Shown here: positions 16,898-26,867 of the stretch, one piece after another
Position numbering within the stretch: position 1 is the first letter of the stretch
Layout: the number at the start of each line of letters is the position of its first letter
Origin: Yersinia alsatica
GTDB lineage: Bacteria > Pseudomonadota > Gammaproteobacteria > Enterobacterales > Enterobacteriaceae
Assembly: GCF_902170305.1 (NCBI RefSeq)
Contig: NZ_CABHWW010000006.1
Location: 1-64,000, forward strand
Direction of reading: 5' to 3'
Length of the DNA: 64,000 bases
Translations under genes and position numbers: made by a program
The notes under the pieces: generated by a model
What the model saw: the letters and a program-made list of their open reading frames with translations, nothing else
Told to the model about the DNA's origin: nothing
The model's database searches: none

Positions 16898-19054
16898 ATG
16901 GGTTATCGCATACTGCGTGCTCTTTTTCGTGGGTTATTCCGTGTCACTATTGATGGTGTCACCGACCAGTTCTCGCAGCAAAAACTGATTATTACGCCGA
17001 ATCATGTCTCTTTCCTGGATGGGGCTTTATTAGCGCTGTTTCTGCCGATAAAACCGGTGTTTGCCGTCTATTCCAGTATTACTGAAAGCTGGTATATGCG
17101 CTGGTTAAAACCTTATGTGGATTTTGTGGCCCTCGATCCGACTAAGCCCATGGCAATCAAGCATTTAGTCAGAATGGTTGAGCAGGGCAGACCGGTCGTC
17201 ATCTTCCCTGAAGGGCGCATCACTGTGACCGGGTCATTGATGAAAATCTATGATGGAGCCGCATTTATTGCCGCCAAATCAGGTGCCACGGTGGTTCCTG
17301 TCCGCTTAGAAGGCCCTGAATTTACTCACTTTGGTCGGCTTGGCGAGGTGCTAAAAGTTCGCTGGTTCCCGAAAATCAGCATTCATGTGCTCCCTGCAAC
17401 CACATTGCCTATGCCACAAGCCCCGCGAGCCCGTGATCGCCGCGTGCTGGCTGGTGAGCGCTTACATGCCATTATGATGGCGGCACGGATGGCGGTTCAG
17501 CCAAAAGAAACCCTGTTTGAAGCGTTGTTGTCGGCACAAACCCGCTATGGGCGCTTTAAACCCTGCATCGAAGATATTTCATTTAAAGAAGATAGTTATC
17601 AGACTTTATTGAAGAAAATTCTGGGTGTCAGCCGTATTTTGCAACGTTTTACCGCGCCGGGGGAGCATGTCGGGATGTTGCTGCCAAATGCGACTATCAC
17701 CGCAGCGGCGATTTTTGGTGCCTCGCTACGTGGTCGCATTCCTGCTCTGCTTAACTACACCTCCGGTGCCAAAGGTCTGAAAAGTGCCATCACTGCGGCA
17801 TCATTGAAGACTATCGTGACCTCGCGCCAATTCTTGGAAAAAGGCAAACTGACACATTTACCCGAGCAGGTGACCGAGGCCAACTGGGTCTATCTGGAAG
17901 ATTTAAAAGATACTGTCACTGTAGCGGATAAGTTATGGATTTTATTCCATTTATGCTGCCCGCGCCGGGGGATGGTGCCTCAGCAGGCAGATGACAGTGC
18001 CCTGATTTTGTTTACTTCAGGTTCAGAAGGTAATCCTAAAGGGGTGGTGCATTCACACGCCAGCTTATTGGCTAACGTCGAACAGATCCGCACTATTGCC
18101 GACTTCACACCGCGCGATCGTTTTATGTCGTCATTGCCGCTGTTTCATGCTTTTGGCCTGACGGTAGGCCTATTCACACCGCTAATGACCGGTAGCCGTG
18201 TATTTCTATACCCAAGCCCACTGCATTATCGTGTGGTGCCTGAGCTGGTGTATGACCGCAACTGTACCGTGTTGTTTGGCACTTCAACCTTTTTGGGTAA
18301 TTATGCCCGTTTTGCCCATCCCTATGATTTTGCGCGCTTGCGCTATGTGGTTGCCGGGGCTGAAAAGTTAGCTGACGGCACTAAACAGATTTGGCAGGAC
18401 AAATTTGGCATTCGTATTCTGGAAGGGTATGGCGTGACTGAATGTGCGCCAGTGGTGGCAATTAACGTGCCAATGGCAGCCAAAGTGAACACTGTCGGCC
18501 GCATCTTGCCGGGTATGGAATCCAGATTAATTCACATTCCTGGCATTGAGCAGGGAGGCCGTTTGCAATTGCGTGGCCCGAATATTATGCGCGGCTACCT
18601 GCGGGTAGAAAACCCCGGCGTACTGGAACAGCCATCAGCAGAAAATATGCAGGGTGAGCTTGAAGCTGGCTGGTATGACACCGGAGATATTGTTGCTATT
18701 GATGACGACGGATTCTGCGCCATCCGTGGCCGCATGAAGCGTTTTGCTAAACTGGCAGGAGAGATGGTCTCACTAGAGAGTGTCGAACAGTTGGCACTGC
18801 GCATCTCGCCAGAAGGGCAGCATGCTGCGGCAACGAAAGCAGATAGCGCCAAAGGGGAAGCTCTGGTGCTGTTTACCACTGACAGTGAGATAACACGCGA
18901 GAGACTGATCAAAGCCGCCCGGGAAAGCGGGGTGCCTGAACTGGCGGTGCCGCGTGATATTCGACTAGTAAAAGCTTTGCCTCTGCTCGGAAGTGGCAAA
19001 CCTGACTTTGTTACGTTAAGTAAAATGGCCGCAGATCCGGAGATGAGCGTATGA
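16898..19054 (+). CDS. aas: Bifunctional 2-acylglycerophosphoethanolamine acyltransferase / acyl-ACP synthetase Aas
   Basis: The 718-residue protein re-acylates lysophosphatidylethanolamine at the inner membrane. The N-terminal acyltransferase domain has the NHVSFLD (HX4D) motif and FPEGR. The C-terminal AMP-forming synthetase domain has [22 protein letters not shown] and YDTGD. Length matches E. coli Aas (719). Start at ATG 16898 follows AGGGAAATAG; an upstream in-frame ATG at 16784 would add 38 residues starting just after the omrA terminator and is rejected. The stop overlaps lplT by ATGA, so acyltransferase and lysophospholipid flippase are translated together. Confidence 0.96.
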   Translation: MGYRILRALFRGLFRVTIDGVTDQFSQQKLIITPNHVSFLDGALLALFLPIKPVFAVYSSITESWYMRWLKPYVDFVALDPTKPMAIKHLVRMVEQGRPVVIFPEGRITVTGSLMKIYDGAAFIAAKSGATVVPVRLEGPEFTHFGRLGEVLKVRWFPKISIHVLPATTLPMPQAPRARDRRVLAGERLHAIMMAARMAVQPKETLFEALLSAQTRYGRFKPCIEDISFKEDSYQTLLKKILGVSRILQRFTAPGEHVGMLLPNATITAAAIFGASLRGRIPALLNYTSGAKGLKSAITAASLKTIVTSRQFLEKGKLTHLPEQVTEANWVYLEDLKDTVTVADKLWILFHLCCPRRGMVPQQADDSALILFTSGSEGNPKGVVHSHASLLANVEQIRTIADFTPRDRFMSSLPLFHAFGLTVGLFTPLMTGSRVFLYPSPLHYRVVPELVYDRNCTVLFGTSTFLGNYARFAHPYDFARLRYVVAGAEKLADGTKQIWQDKFGIRILEGYGVTECAPVVAINVPMAAKVNTVGRILPGMESRLIHIPGIEQGGRLQLRGPNIMRGYLRVENPGVLEQPSAENMQGELEAGWYDTGDIVAIDDDGFCAIRGRMKRFAKLAGEMVSLESVEQLALRISPEGQHAAATKADSAKGEALVLFTTDSEITRERLIKAARESGVPELAVPRDIRLVKALPLLGSGKPDFVTLSKMAADPEMSV

Positions 19055-20265
19055 GTCAGTCAGCATTAACAGAGAAACCGTTATTATCCAGAGGCATGAT
19101 TGCGGTGCTTTGTGCGCAGTTTTTCTCGGCTTTTGGTGACAATGCGCTACTTTTTGCCACTTTGGCATTAATTAAGCAGCAGTTATATCCCGACTGGAGC
19201 CAACCTATTTTGCAAATGGCTTTCGTGGCGACCTATATCATTCTCGCACCTTTTGTCGGGCAGTTTGCCGATAGTTTCGCCAAAGGGCGGGTCATGATGG
19301 TAGCCAACGGCTTAAAACTGGCTGGCGCACTGGTTATCTGCTTTGGTTTCAATCCATTTTTGGGGTATAGCCTGGTTGGAGTGGGCGCTGCAGCCTATTC
19401 ACCGGCTAAATATGGCATTCTGGGCGAAATCACCTCCGGCGAACAGTTGGTGAAAGCCAACGGCATGATGGAAGCTTCAACCATCGCCGCTATCTTACTG
19501 GGTTCGGTCGCCGGGGGCGTGCTGGCAGATTGGCACCTGGTGGTGGCATTGGGGGTTTGTGCGCTGGTTTATGCTATCGCCGTGGTCGCTAATCTGTTTA
19601 TTCCACGATTAGCGGCAGCCCGGTCAGGTAACTCATGGCGGCCAACGGCTATGACCGGCAGCTTTTTTGCCGCTTGCCGCATTTTGTGGCGCGATGGTGA
19701 AACTCGCTTCTCACTGGCGGGAACCAGCCTGTTTTGGGGCGCGGGAGTCACATTACGTTTCCTGCTGGTGCTGTGGGTGCCCATCGCTCTGGGGATCACC
19801 GATAACGCCACTCCGACATTGCTAAATGCCATGGTCGCTATTGGGATTGTGTTGGGGGCTGGTGGTGCTGCGCGTTTTGTTACACTGAAAACCGTGAAGC
19901 GCTGTTTACCCGCCGGCGTGTTGATTGGCGTGGTGGTGGCTATTTTTGCCCTGCAACACAGTATGTCGATGGCGTATCTGTTGTTGATTATTATCGGGAT
20001 TTTGGGCGGCTTTTTTGTGGTTCCCCTCAATGCTCTATTGCAAGAACGCGGTAAACAGAGTGTCGGCGCGGGCAATGCCATTGCGGTACAAAATCTAGGC
20101 GAGAACACCGCGATGCTGTTGATGCTGGGGCTGTTTTCGCTGGTGGTGAAACTCGGTGTGTCGGTCATCGCCGTGGGTGTCGGTTTCGGCGTGGTATTCG
20201 CCTTGGCGATAGCATTATTGTGGGGTTGGCAGTGGCGGCAGCTGCGCCGTAAAGTAGTTGAATGA
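19051..20265 (+). CDS. lplT: Lysophospholipid transporter LplT
   Basis: This 404-residue, 12-helix major facilitator flips lysophospholipids across the inner membrane to the partner Aas. Start ATG 19051 overlaps the aas stop in ATGA. The N-terminus [22 protein letters not shown] and the segment [14 protein letters not shown] are characteristic of the LplT family. Length is close to E. coli LplT (397). The gene ends before a bidirectional-looking terminator shared with the convergent tas. Confidence 0.95.
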   Translation: MSQSALTEKPLLSRGMIAVLCAQFFSAFGDNALLFATLALIKQQLYPDWSQPILQMAFVATYIILAPFVGQFADSFAKGRVMMVANGLKLAGALVICFGFNPFLGYSLVGVGAAAYSPAKYGILGEITSGEQLVKANGMMEASTIAAILLGSVAGGVLADWHLVVALGVCALVYAIAVVANLFIPRLAAARSGNSWRPTAMTGSFFAACRILWRDGETRFSLAGTSLFWGAGVTLRFLLVLWVPIALGITDNATPTLLNAMVAIGIVLGAGGAARFVTLKTVKRCLPAGVLIGVVVAIFALQHSMSMAYLLLIIIGILGGFFVVPLNALLQERGKQSVGAGNAIAVQNLGENTAMLLMLGLFSLVVKLGVSVIAVGVGFGVVFALAIALLWGWQWRQLRRKVVE

Positions 20266-20283
20266 CAGGATAACAAAAACTAT

Positions 20284-20307
20284 AAAGGCCGCATTAGCGG
20301 CCTTTTT
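20284..20307. terminator. Shared terminator between lplT and tas
   Basis: A perfect 9-bp stem AAAGGCCGC-ATTA-GCGGCCTTT is followed by TT on the plus strand, with A-rich sequence on the other side. Position between convergent genes suggests use in both directions. Confidence 0.85.
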
Positions 20308-20328
20308 GCTGCTTAAACTTGAGTAGCA

Positions 20329-21369
20329 TTAAGGTGCAGGGAAGGTAAAGCGGGTATGAATCTCTTCCAATGCATTCAACACTTCCTGACTCAACACCAC
20401 ATTCTGGCTATCAATATTACTTTTCAGTTGTTCCAGTGTGGTGGCACCCAACAATGTGCTGGCAACAAAAGGTTGTTGGCGCACGAAAGCCAGTGCCATT
20501 TGTGCCGGATCCAGCCCGTGATGTTGCGCCAGCGCGACATATTCGGCTATCGCTAACTGGGCTTGTGGCCCGGTATAACGAGTAAAACGGCTGAATAAGG
20601 TATTACGCGCCCCTGCCGGTTGTGCGCCATTGAGGTATTTACCGCTCAAGGTTCCGAACGCCAAACTGGAGTAGGCCAGCAGTTCAACCCCTTCGTGCTG
20701 GCTAATCTCGGCCAGACCGACTTCAAAGCTACGGTTAAGTAAGCTGTAAGGGTTTTGAATGGAAACAATGCGCGGTAAATCGTGCTTTTCTGCTAATTGC
20801 AGATAGCGCATGACACCCCAAGGTGTTTCATTCGAGACACCGATATAACGGATTTTACCGGCCCGCACCTGTTCATTCAGCGCTTCCAGTGTCTCGAGCA
20901 AGGTGACAACCGCGGTCTGCTCGCTGTAGCGATAACTCAATTTGCCAAAACAGTTGGTTTCCCGTTGCGGCCAATGTAGCTGGTAAAGATCAAGATAATC
21001 GGTATTGAGACGTGTGAGGCTAGCATCCAGCGCAGCGCGGATATTTTTCCGGTCCAGTGCCATATTAGGGCGAATAGGTTTATCGCTCCCGCGTGATGGC
21101 CCAGAGACTTTGCTGGCTAAAATAATTTTATCTCGACTACCGCGAGCTTTTATCCAGCTACCAATATATTGCTCGGTCAACCCTTGGGTTTCCGGCTTTG
21201 GCGGCACAGGGTACATTTCTGCGGTATCGATCAAGTTAACACCGGCTGCAACGGCATAATCCAGTTGAGCATGGGCATCGGCTTCACTGTTTTGTTCACC
21301 AAAAGTCATGGTGCCCAGACCCAGCAGGCTTACTTCTAATGAACTGTGGGGAATACGATGATATTGCAT
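20329..21369 (-). CDS. tas: Aldo/keto reductase Tas
   Basis: This 346-residue NADP(H)-dependent aldo-keto reductase has the family signatures GLGTMTFGEQ, the catalytic DTAEMYP tyrosine region, the active-site lysine in LASKVSGP, and LHWPQR. Length equals E. coli Tas, which is known for suppressing a tyrosine auxotrophy on overexpression; its natural substrate is not established. Gene order lplT-tas-ygdQ-mutH is conserved, but the E. coli lipoprotein gene ygdR, normally between tas and ygdQ, is absent. Start is ATG 21369. Confidence 0.94.
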   Translation of the reverse strand: MQYHRIPHSSLEVSLLGLGTMTFGEQNSEADAHAQLDYAVAAGVNLIDTAEMYPVPPKPETQGLTEQYIGSWIKARGSRDKIILASKVSGPSRGSDKPIRPNMALDRKNIRAALDASLTRLNTDYLDLYQLHWPQRETNCFGKLSYRYSEQTAVVTLLETLEALNEQVRAGKIRYIGVSNETPWGVMRYLQLAEKHDLPRIVSIQNPYSLLNRSFEVGLAEISQHEGVELLAYSSLAFGTLSGKYLNGAQPAGARNTLFSRFTRYTGPQAQLAIAEYVALAQHHGLDPAQMALAFVRQQPFVASTLLGATTLEQLKSNIDSQNVVLSQEVLNALEEIHTRFTFPAP

Positions 21370-21404
21370 TGCCGACCTTCCTTAATGTCTGAAATTATCA
21401 GGCC

Positions 21405-21449
21405 ATACCCTGCGTTCTCGACGTTGCGACGCCAATTATTTGGGGTATA
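21405..21449. repeat. Very short ERIC-like remnant
   Basis: About 45 bases bounded by ATACCC and GGGTATA, with TTGCGACGCCAATTATTTGG resembling the ERIC right end. It looks like an internally deleted ERIC between tas and ygdQ. Confidence 0.45.
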
Positions 21450-21534
21450 AGTCAAACCCGCCTTATCCGACTATAACGAAGCGCTGCGGCAGGGGGAAGA
21501 GGACAAGACAAAAGTACAAAAAAAAGGGAAAGAG

Positions 21535-21554
21535 GGGTGCGGCTGACCGCACCC
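21535..21554 (-). terminator. ygdQ terminator
   Basis: The stem GGGTGCGG-CTGA-CCGCACCC lies just downstream of ygdQ. On the minus strand it is followed by CTCTTTCCCTTTTTTTT, a plausible though interrupted U-tract. Confidence 0.65.
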
Positions 21555-21562
21555 GAAAAGTA

Positions 21563-22291
21563 TTATGCTTCTTTTTTACTGGCGGACTTATTTTTTTTCC
21601 CGCGCATGAGATTCAGGGTTTCAACACCCATTGAGAAGAACATGGCGAAATAAATGTAACCTTTTGGAATATGAATCTGGAAACTTTCCAGCATCAGCGT
21701 AAAGCCGACCAGAATCAGGAAAGACAACGCCAACATTTTGACTGATGGGTGGCGGTTAACAAATTCACCAATTGGTCTGGCAGCAAACATCATCACGCCC
21801 ACTGATATGACGACAGCAGCCATCATAATAAATAGGTGGTCTGACAGCCCAACGGCGGTTATTACCGAGTCCAGGCTGAAGATAATGTCCAGCAGCATAA
21901 TTTGCACGATGGCGGCGAAGAAAGAGCTGACATTACTGGTGTGCTCAGTATCACTGCCCTCAATGGTTTCATGAATTTCTTTACTGGCCTTCCAAATCAG
22001 GAATAGCCCCCCCAACAGCAAAATCAAATCCCGCATCGAGACACCGTGACCCGCCACCGTAAATAGCGGTTCAGTCAGGCGAATAACCCAGGCAATAGAG
22101 GCAAGCAGCGCCAGACGCATTAGCATCGCACCAGCCAAACCTAGGCGGCGAGCTTTGTTCTGTTGTGCTTTAGGTAATTTTGCCACCACCAAAGAAAGGA
22201 AAATAATATTGTCTATCCCAAGAACAATCTCAAGGATAGTTAACGTGCCTAGCGCCAACCAGGCATTTGGATCGGCAACCCATTCAAACAT
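21563..22291 (-). CDS. ygdQ: TerC-family membrane protein YgdQ
   Basis: The 242-residue polytopic membrane protein is of the TerC/YoaE type, with about seven hydrophobic segments and conserved acidic motifs EIVLGIDNIIFLS and LLDIIFSLDSVITAVGL. TerC proteins are linked to metal-ion handling, notably manganese export during secretion; the role of YgdQ itself is not defined. Start at ATG 22291 (MFEWVADPNAW) matches E. coli YgdQ; an upstream start at 22327 would add 12 unmatched residues. The basic tail KNKSASKKEA is cytoplasmic. It lies downstream of mutH on the same strand with a 116-base gap. Confidence 0.93.
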   Translation of the reverse strand: MFEWVADPNAWLALGTLTILEIVLGIDNIIFLSLVVAKLPKAQQNKARRLGLAGAMLMRLALLASIAWVIRLTEPLFTVAGHGVSMRDLILLLGGLFLIWKASKEIHETIEGSDTEHTSNVSSFFAAIVQIMLLDIIFSLDSVITAVGLSDHLFIMMAAVVISVGVMMFAARPIGEFVNRHPSVKMLALSFLILVGFTLMLESFQIHIPKGYIYFAMFFSMGVETLNLMRGKKNKSASKKEA

Positions 22292-22407
22292 TGCGCCTAC
22301 ACACCTTACAGAAACACAAAAATACAATTATACGCTTTTATTTATTAATCGGAACATATCCGCGGTAATTGGTGTAGCAATAAAGTCGTTAATGAACGAA
22401 CCTGCGG

Positions 22408-23094
22408 CTACAACAAAAAGTGGCGCGCCAACATCGGGCCGGTGAAGGTTTTTTTCAGATAAAAGCCGCGGGGCAGCGTCATGATGGGCTGTCCTTGTTC
22501 ACCGATAGCTTCGGTTAAGGCACGGCTATTGGCCGCTTTGGGCCGCAGTTGTAATACTTCACCATGGCGGGCGGTGATGGTCTCGACTTTACCCAAAACG
22601 ATAAGATCCATTAACTCTTCCCAGTCACGGCGCAGTAATTCTTCCTCTGCTTCGTTTGGGCTCCACAGTAAGGGCGCACCAACTCTGCGCTCAGCTAAAG
22701 GGATTTGCCGTTCACCTTCAACAGGAACCCATAGCACTCTGGCCAGTTTATGCCGCACATGGCTGCTTTCCCAGGTAATACCGCTATTACCGGTGAGGGG
22801 GGCGACACAGACGAAAGTGGTCTCCAGTGGTTTGCCCTGAGCGCTGATAGGGATAGTTTTCAGCTCAATGCCAATATCAGCAAAGTCTTGCTCAGGTTTG
22901 CTGCCGGCACTGGCACCCAGATAGAACTCCAGCAACATGCCGACCCAACCTTTGACGCGTTTTAAGTCTGCTGGAATAACCCACTGTGCTCGAGTTGCCA
23001 ATTCGCCAAGGGTAAAACCTGACAAGGCCTGAGCTCGTTGAAAAAGTTGATGTTCATCGGTAGGTGGTGCCGGGGGCAGTGAATAAACAGACAT
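22408..23094 (-). CDS. mutH: DNA mismatch repair endonuclease MutH
   Basis: The 228-residue endonuclease nicks the unmethylated strand at hemimethylated GATC after activation by MutS-MutL. The catalytic DX(n)EXK motif is visible as [12 protein letters not shown] (Asp, Glu and Lys at about residues 69-78), plus the C-terminal [12 protein letters not shown] region. Size matches E. coli MutH (229). Start at ATG 23094 ([11 protein letters not shown]) is chosen over 23190, which adds 32 residues of non-family sequence. Its presence implies Dam-directed repair in this organism. Upstream lies an unusually long gene-free region. Confidence 0.96.
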   Translation of the reverse strand: MSVYSLPPAPPTDEHQLFQRAQALSGFTLGELATRAQWVIPADLKRVKGWVGMLLEFYLGASAGSKPEQDFADIGIELKTIPISAQGKPLETTFVCVAPLTGNSGITWESSHVRHKLARVLWVPVEGERQIPLAERRVGAPLLWSPNEAEEELLRRDWEELMDLIVLGKVETITARHGEVLQLRPKAANSRALTEAIGEQGQPIMTLPRGFYLKKTFTGPMLARHFLL

Positions 23095-23291
23095 GGGCGG
23101 AAACCTGCTAAAGTCGGTTAAAAAACAAGCTGAAATAAAAGTGGCGGTGGATGTATTGTTGTCCAGCACGGCAGAAATGAATAATAGCATGATTTAACGG
23201 AAGTTTTCTTTCCTCCCTCTGAGCAAATACTTTTATTCTGGTTATCTTGTGCACCTACTGACAGTAATAATGAACAGGATCTTACACCTAT

Positions 23292-23300
23292 TTATCCACA
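23292..23300 (+). promoter_or_regulatory. Perfect DnaA box
   Basis: TTATCCACA matches the strict DnaA box and is followed by GATTTATGGG. It belongs to an inverted pair with the box at 23410-23418: TTTATCCACAGAT versus ATCTGTGGATAAA, a 13-base perfect inverted repeat about 100 bases apart. Confidence 0.6.
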
Positions 23301-23409
23301 GATTTATGGGATAACCTCAGTAAATCACGATCACTGGTTCAATTTACAGGCTTGACGGCAGGTTTTTTTGCGAGTTTTGCTCTTTTTTGCATAACTTTGC
23401 CCCATTATC

Positions 23410-23418
23410 TGTGGATAA
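23410..23418 (-). promoter_or_regulatory. Perfect DnaA box, opposite strand
   Basis: TGTGGATAA is the reverse complement of the strict DnaA box and lies within ATCTGTGGATAAA, the second arm of the inverted pair. Binding is inferred from sequence only. Confidence 0.6.
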
Positions 23419-23790
23419 AAACGACATTGATGGATCTTTAGCCAGCGTCAGATCCAAAACGGACATAGATCACATTTCTGCGTGGTAAATACCTGTGGGA
23501 AACCTGTTATTTTGTTGAAATTAATCATTTATTTTTTTAGATATTTTTGACGTATAATTACGTTAAAATGAGTTGTACCTGCTTTTCCCTAGAGTTCTGC
23601 ACACCTATATCCACAGAAAAAGTGAATAAAATAGTGCGCGCAGCCTCTAGGGTGTTTATAACTTTGCTAATATCTGTGAGTTATCCCAAAGTTATCAGGT
23701 TTCGCTGGCGGATAAGCAGTGGTTTACCGCCTGTTGCTAGTGTGAAACAATCAGAGCATCTTTGAGTTTTAAGCTTATCGAGGTAGTCCG

Positions 23791-24318
23791 GTGATCGATG
23801 ATGATGGCTACCGCCCGAACGTGGGTATCGTAATTTGTAATCGGCAGGGAGAAGTGTTGTGGGCCAGGCGTTACGGTCAGCACTCTTGGCAGTTTCCTCA
23901 AGGGGGGATAAACCCCGGTGAAACACCAGAGCAGGCAATGTATCGCGAACTTTTTGAAGAAGTAGGACTTAACAAAAAGGATGTCCGAATTCTGGCTTCA
24001 ACCCGTAACTGGTTACGTTACAAATTACCTAAGCGTTTGGTGCGTTGGGATACAAAGCCGGTATGCATCGGCCAAAAACAGCGATGGTTTCTACTACAGT
24101 TAATGTGTAATGAAGCCGATATAAACATGCAGCGCAGCAGTACCCCGGAGTTTGATGGCTGGCGCTGGGTCAGTTATTGGTACCCGGTGCGTCAGGTGGT
24201 GTCTTTTAAGCGTGATGTTTATCGTCGTGTAATGAAAGAGTTTGCGCCAACCGTAATGCCTGTGCAGGAGGTCGCTCCGCCACGGGTACCGCCCGCTTAT
24301 CGCCGTAAAAGAGGTTAA
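23791..24318 (+). CDS. rppH: RNA pyrophosphohydrolase RppH
   Basis: The 175-residue Nudix hydrolase removes pyrophosphate from the 5' end of mRNAs, opening them to RNase E decay. The Nudix box GX5EX7REUXEEXGU is complete (from [11 protein letters not shown] to RELFEEVGL, about residues 37-60). The start is GTG 23791, giving [12 protein letters not shown] as in E. coli RppH. The C-terminal basic tail PPAYRRKRG is typical. It lies 12 bases upstream of ptsP and is probably co-transcribed, as in E. coli. Confidence 0.96.
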   Translation: MIDDDGYRPNVGIVICNRQGEVLWARRYGQHSWQFPQGGINPGETPEQAMYRELFEEVGLNKKDVRILASTRNWLRYKLPKRLVRWDTKPVCIGQKQRWFLLQLMCNEADINMQRSSTPEFDGWRWVSYWYPVRQVVSFKRDVYRRVMKEFAPTVMPVQEVAPPRVPPAYRRKRG

Positions 24319-24330
24319 GTTAAGCCGATC

Positions 24331-26577
24331 ATGCTCACGCGTTTGCGAGAAATAGTTGAGAAAGTGGCGATGGCAACCACTCTAACGGATGCGTTAGAGC
24401 TGTTGGTCAATGAAACCTGTCTGGCGATGGACACGGAAGTTTGCTCGATTTATCTGGCAGACAATGACCGCCGTTGTTATTACCTGATGGCGACACGGGG
24501 TTTGAAAAAGCCCCGTGGTCGCACTATTACGCTGGCTTTTGACGAAGGTATTGTCGGGTTGGTAGGGCGTCTGGCCGAGCCAATTAACCTGGCGGATGCC
24601 CAGAGTCACCCCAGTTTTAAATATGTTCCGCAAGTTAAAGAGGATCGCTTCCGGGCGTTTCTCGGGGTGCCTATTATCTATCGCCGCCAGTTGCTCGGCG
24701 TGCTGGTGGTTCAACAGCGTGAGCATCGTCAGTTTGATGAGAGCGAAGAGTCGTTCATGGTCACGCTGGCGACACAGCTGGCAGGCATTCTGTCTCAATC
24801 TCAGCTTAATGCGATTTTTGGCCAATACCGCCAAACCCGAATCCGCGCACTGGCTGCGGCGCCCGGTGTTGCTGTGGCTGAAGGGTGGCAGGATACATCG
24901 CAACCGTCCCTCGATTTGGTTTACGAAGCCTCGACACTCGATCCGGCTCTGGAACGTGAACGCCTGACCCAGGCATTGGAAGAGGCTGCGGCTGAATTCC
25001 GCCGTTTCAGTAAGCGCTTTGCCGCCAGCTCGCAAAAAGAGAGCGCGGCGATTTTTGATCTCTATTCTCACTTGCTAAATGATGCCCGCCTAAAACGCGA
25101 GCTTTTCGCTCAGATTGATGCCGGTTCGGTGGCAGAATGGGCGGTTAAGCAGGTGGTTGAACAATTTGCCGCGCAATTTGCCAGCCTACAAGACACTTAC
25201 ATGCGTGAGCGTGCCAGTGACTTGCGCGCGTTGGGGCAGCGCTTATTGTTCCATCTCGATGATACAACCTCCGGAGCCAGCCAATGGCCGGAGCGTTTTA
25301 TTCTGGTGGCCGATGAGCTAACCGCCACACTACTGGCTGAAGTACCACAGGATCGCCTGGCGGGGGTCGTGGTGCGCGATGGCGCTGCTAACTCCCATGC
25401 TGCCATTTTAGTGCGCGCCATGGGGATCCCAACGGTAATGGGCGCTGACATTCAACCCGCGCTGCTTAATCAGCGGTTATTGATTGTCGATGGCTATCGT
25501 GGTGAGGTGCTGGTTGATCCAGAGCCCGTGCTGGTTAAAGAGTATCAGCGGCTGGTGACTGAAGAGATCGAGCTCAGTAAACTGGCGGAAGATGACGTCG
25601 AGCAACCTGCGGCGCTAAAAAGTGGTGAGCGGATTCAAGTCATGCTTAATGCCGGCCTTAGCCCGGAACATGAGCAACTGCTGGGTGGGCGAGTTGATGG
25701 TGTCGGCCTGTACCGCACTGAAATTCCTTTTATGCTACAAAGCGGCTTCCCATCAGAAGAAGAACAAGTGGCCCAGTATCAAGGCATGTTACAGCTTTAC
25801 CCGAATAAACCGGTCACGCTGAGAACACTGGATATTGGTGCAGACAAACAACTGCCTTACATGCCCATTAGCGAAGAGAACCCTTGCCTGGGCTGGCGCG
25901 GTATTCGTGTCACGCTGGATCAGCCAGAGATCTTTTTGATCCAGGTGAGAGCGATGCTCCGTGCCAATGCTGGAACCGGTAATCTGGGGATCTTATTGCC
26001 GATGATCACCAGTCTTGAAGAGGTGGATGAGGCAAAACGTCTGATTGACCGCGCCGGGCGTGAAGTGCAGGAAGTCTTAGGTTATGAATTGCCACAGCCA
26101 AAATTGGGCGTGATGATTGAGGTTCCAGCCATGATTTTCATGCTGCCTTATCTGAAATCTCGGGTAGATTTTATCTCGGTTGGCACTAACGATTTGACAC
26201 AATATTTGCTGGCTGTCGATCGCAACAATACCCACGTAGCTTCACTGTATGACAGCTTACACCCCGCGATGCTGCAAGTGCTGAGCCACATTTTGACTCA
26301 GGCGGCACAGTCTGGTCTCCAGGTGAGTCTCTGTGGTGAAATGGCCGGTGACCCCATGGGCGCGTTGCTGCTGGTGGGGTTGGGTTACCGTAATCTCAGT
26401 ATGAATGGCCGCAGTGTGGCGCGTATAAAATACTTACTGCGCAATATCGAGTTAGCGGATGCACAGGCATTGGCTGAGCGAGTGCTTACTGCCCAAATGA
26501 CTACTGATGTGCGTCATTTAACGGCGGCATTTATGGAACGTAGAGGGTTGGGCGGGTTAATCCGTGGTGGGAAATAG
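24331..26577 (+). CDS. ptsP: PEP-protein phosphotransferase PtsP (EI-Ntr)
   Basis: This 748-residue protein, the same length as in E. coli, is the first enzyme of the nitrogen PTS. It phosphorylates NPr from PEP, feeding EIIA-Ntr control of potassium and other processes. An N-terminal GAF domain (about 1-165) is followed by the PEP-utilising N-terminal domain, the phosphohistidine swivel with His356 in AANSHAAIL, and the TIM-barrel PEP domain (about 430-715) containing VGLYRTEIPFM, VGTNDLTQY and SLCGEMAGDP. Start is ATG 24331. GlnD, a glutamine sensor that controls nitrogen state through PII, is encoded at the right edge of the window. Confidence 0.97.
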   Translation: MLTRLREIVEKVAMATTLTDALELLVNETCLAMDTEVCSIYLADNDRRCYYLMATRGLKKPRGRTITLAFDEGIVGLVGRLAEPINLADAQSHPSFKYVPQVKEDRFRAFLGVPIIYRRQLLGVLVVQQREHRQFDESEESFMVTLATQLAGILSQSQLNAIFGQYRQTRIRALAAAPGVAVAEGWQDTSQPSLDLVYEASTLDPALERERLTQALEEAAAEFRRFSKRFAASSQKESAAIFDLYSHLLNDARLKRELFAQIDAGSVAEWAVKQVVEQFAAQFASLQDTYMRERASDLRALGQRLLFHLDDTTSGASQWPERFILVADELTATLLAEVPQDRLAGVVVRDGAANSHAAILVRAMGIPTVMGADIQPALLNQRLLIVDGYRGEVLVDPEPVLVKEYQRLVTEEIELSKLAEDDVEQPAALKSGERIQVMLNAGLSPEHEQLLGGRVDGVGLYRTEIPFMLQSGFPSEEEQVAQYQGMLQLYPNKPVTLRTLDIGADKQLPYMPISEENPCLGWRGIRVTLDQPEIFLIQVRAMLRANAGTGNLGILLPMITSLEEVDEAKRLIDRAGREVQEVLGYELPQPKLGVMIEVPAMIFMLPYLKSRVDFISVGTNDLTQYLLAVDRNNTHVASLYDSLHPAMLQVLSHILTQAAQSGLQVSLCGEMAGDPMGALLLVGLGYRNLSMNGRSVARIKYLLRNIELADAQALAERVLTAQMTTDVRHLTAAFMERRGLGGLIRGGK

Positions 26578-26583
26578 CCCTTT

Positions 26584-26716
26584 TTCCTTCGCGTTGTTAG
26601 CTGCTCTTGCTTGCCCGAATCACTGATTTGAGTCAGCTCAGCGGCATGATGAGAGTCATTCTTCGGGCCAGCACTTGCTGGTTAGCTGCGGAGCCAATGA
26701 ATTTGGCTATACCCAT
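26584..26716. repeat. Degenerate ERIC element downstream of ptsP
   Basis: The core CCCGAATCACTGATTTGAGT followed by CAGCTCAGCGG matches the ERIC core seen elsewhere in this window, and the right end GGAGCCAATGAATTTGGCTA resembles the usual arm. The right half carries extra or substituted bases (CATTCTTCGGGCCAGC), so the palindrome is damaged. Confidence 0.7.
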
Positions 26717-26867
26717 AAACACATTGCGCCGGGGCGTTTATTTTTCAGGGTGAGCATTGTTTACAGAACTTTTCTCTGGCGACTTTCCAGAGTTCCTCGG
26801 CCCTATGCTATTATGCGCTACCTGTAGCCCTAACCGGGCAAGAACAATAGACATTTCGTGGTGATAG

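Larger units (their letters stand above)
23095..23790. other. Long gene-free region between mutH and rppH
   Basis: This 696-base AT-rich interval separates two divergent genes. It holds perfect DnaA-box sequences in opposite orientation at 23292-23300 and 23410-23418, near-matches at about 23608-23617 (TATATCCACA) and 23684-23692 (TTATCCCAA), and a perfect TATAAT at 23553-23558 without a clear -35. Short open frames inside lack ribosome sites. No repeat family was recognised. Confidence 0.6.

Noticed and set aside
19569..20276. 235-codon open frame antisense to lplT
   Set aside because: It is a shadow of the lplT coding strand, with low-complexity Pro/Thr/Ala composition, no ribosome site and no family resemblance.
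23547..23765. 72-codon frame in the mutH-rppH gap
   Set aside because: There is a TATAAT nearby but it overlaps the start, and there is no Shine-Dalgarno or family similarity. The gap is better read as regulatory DNA.
24394..25071. 225-codon open frame antisense to ptsP
   Set aside because: It lies entirely inside the well-conserved ptsP GAF region; Arg/Gln-rich shadow sequence with no recognisable domain.
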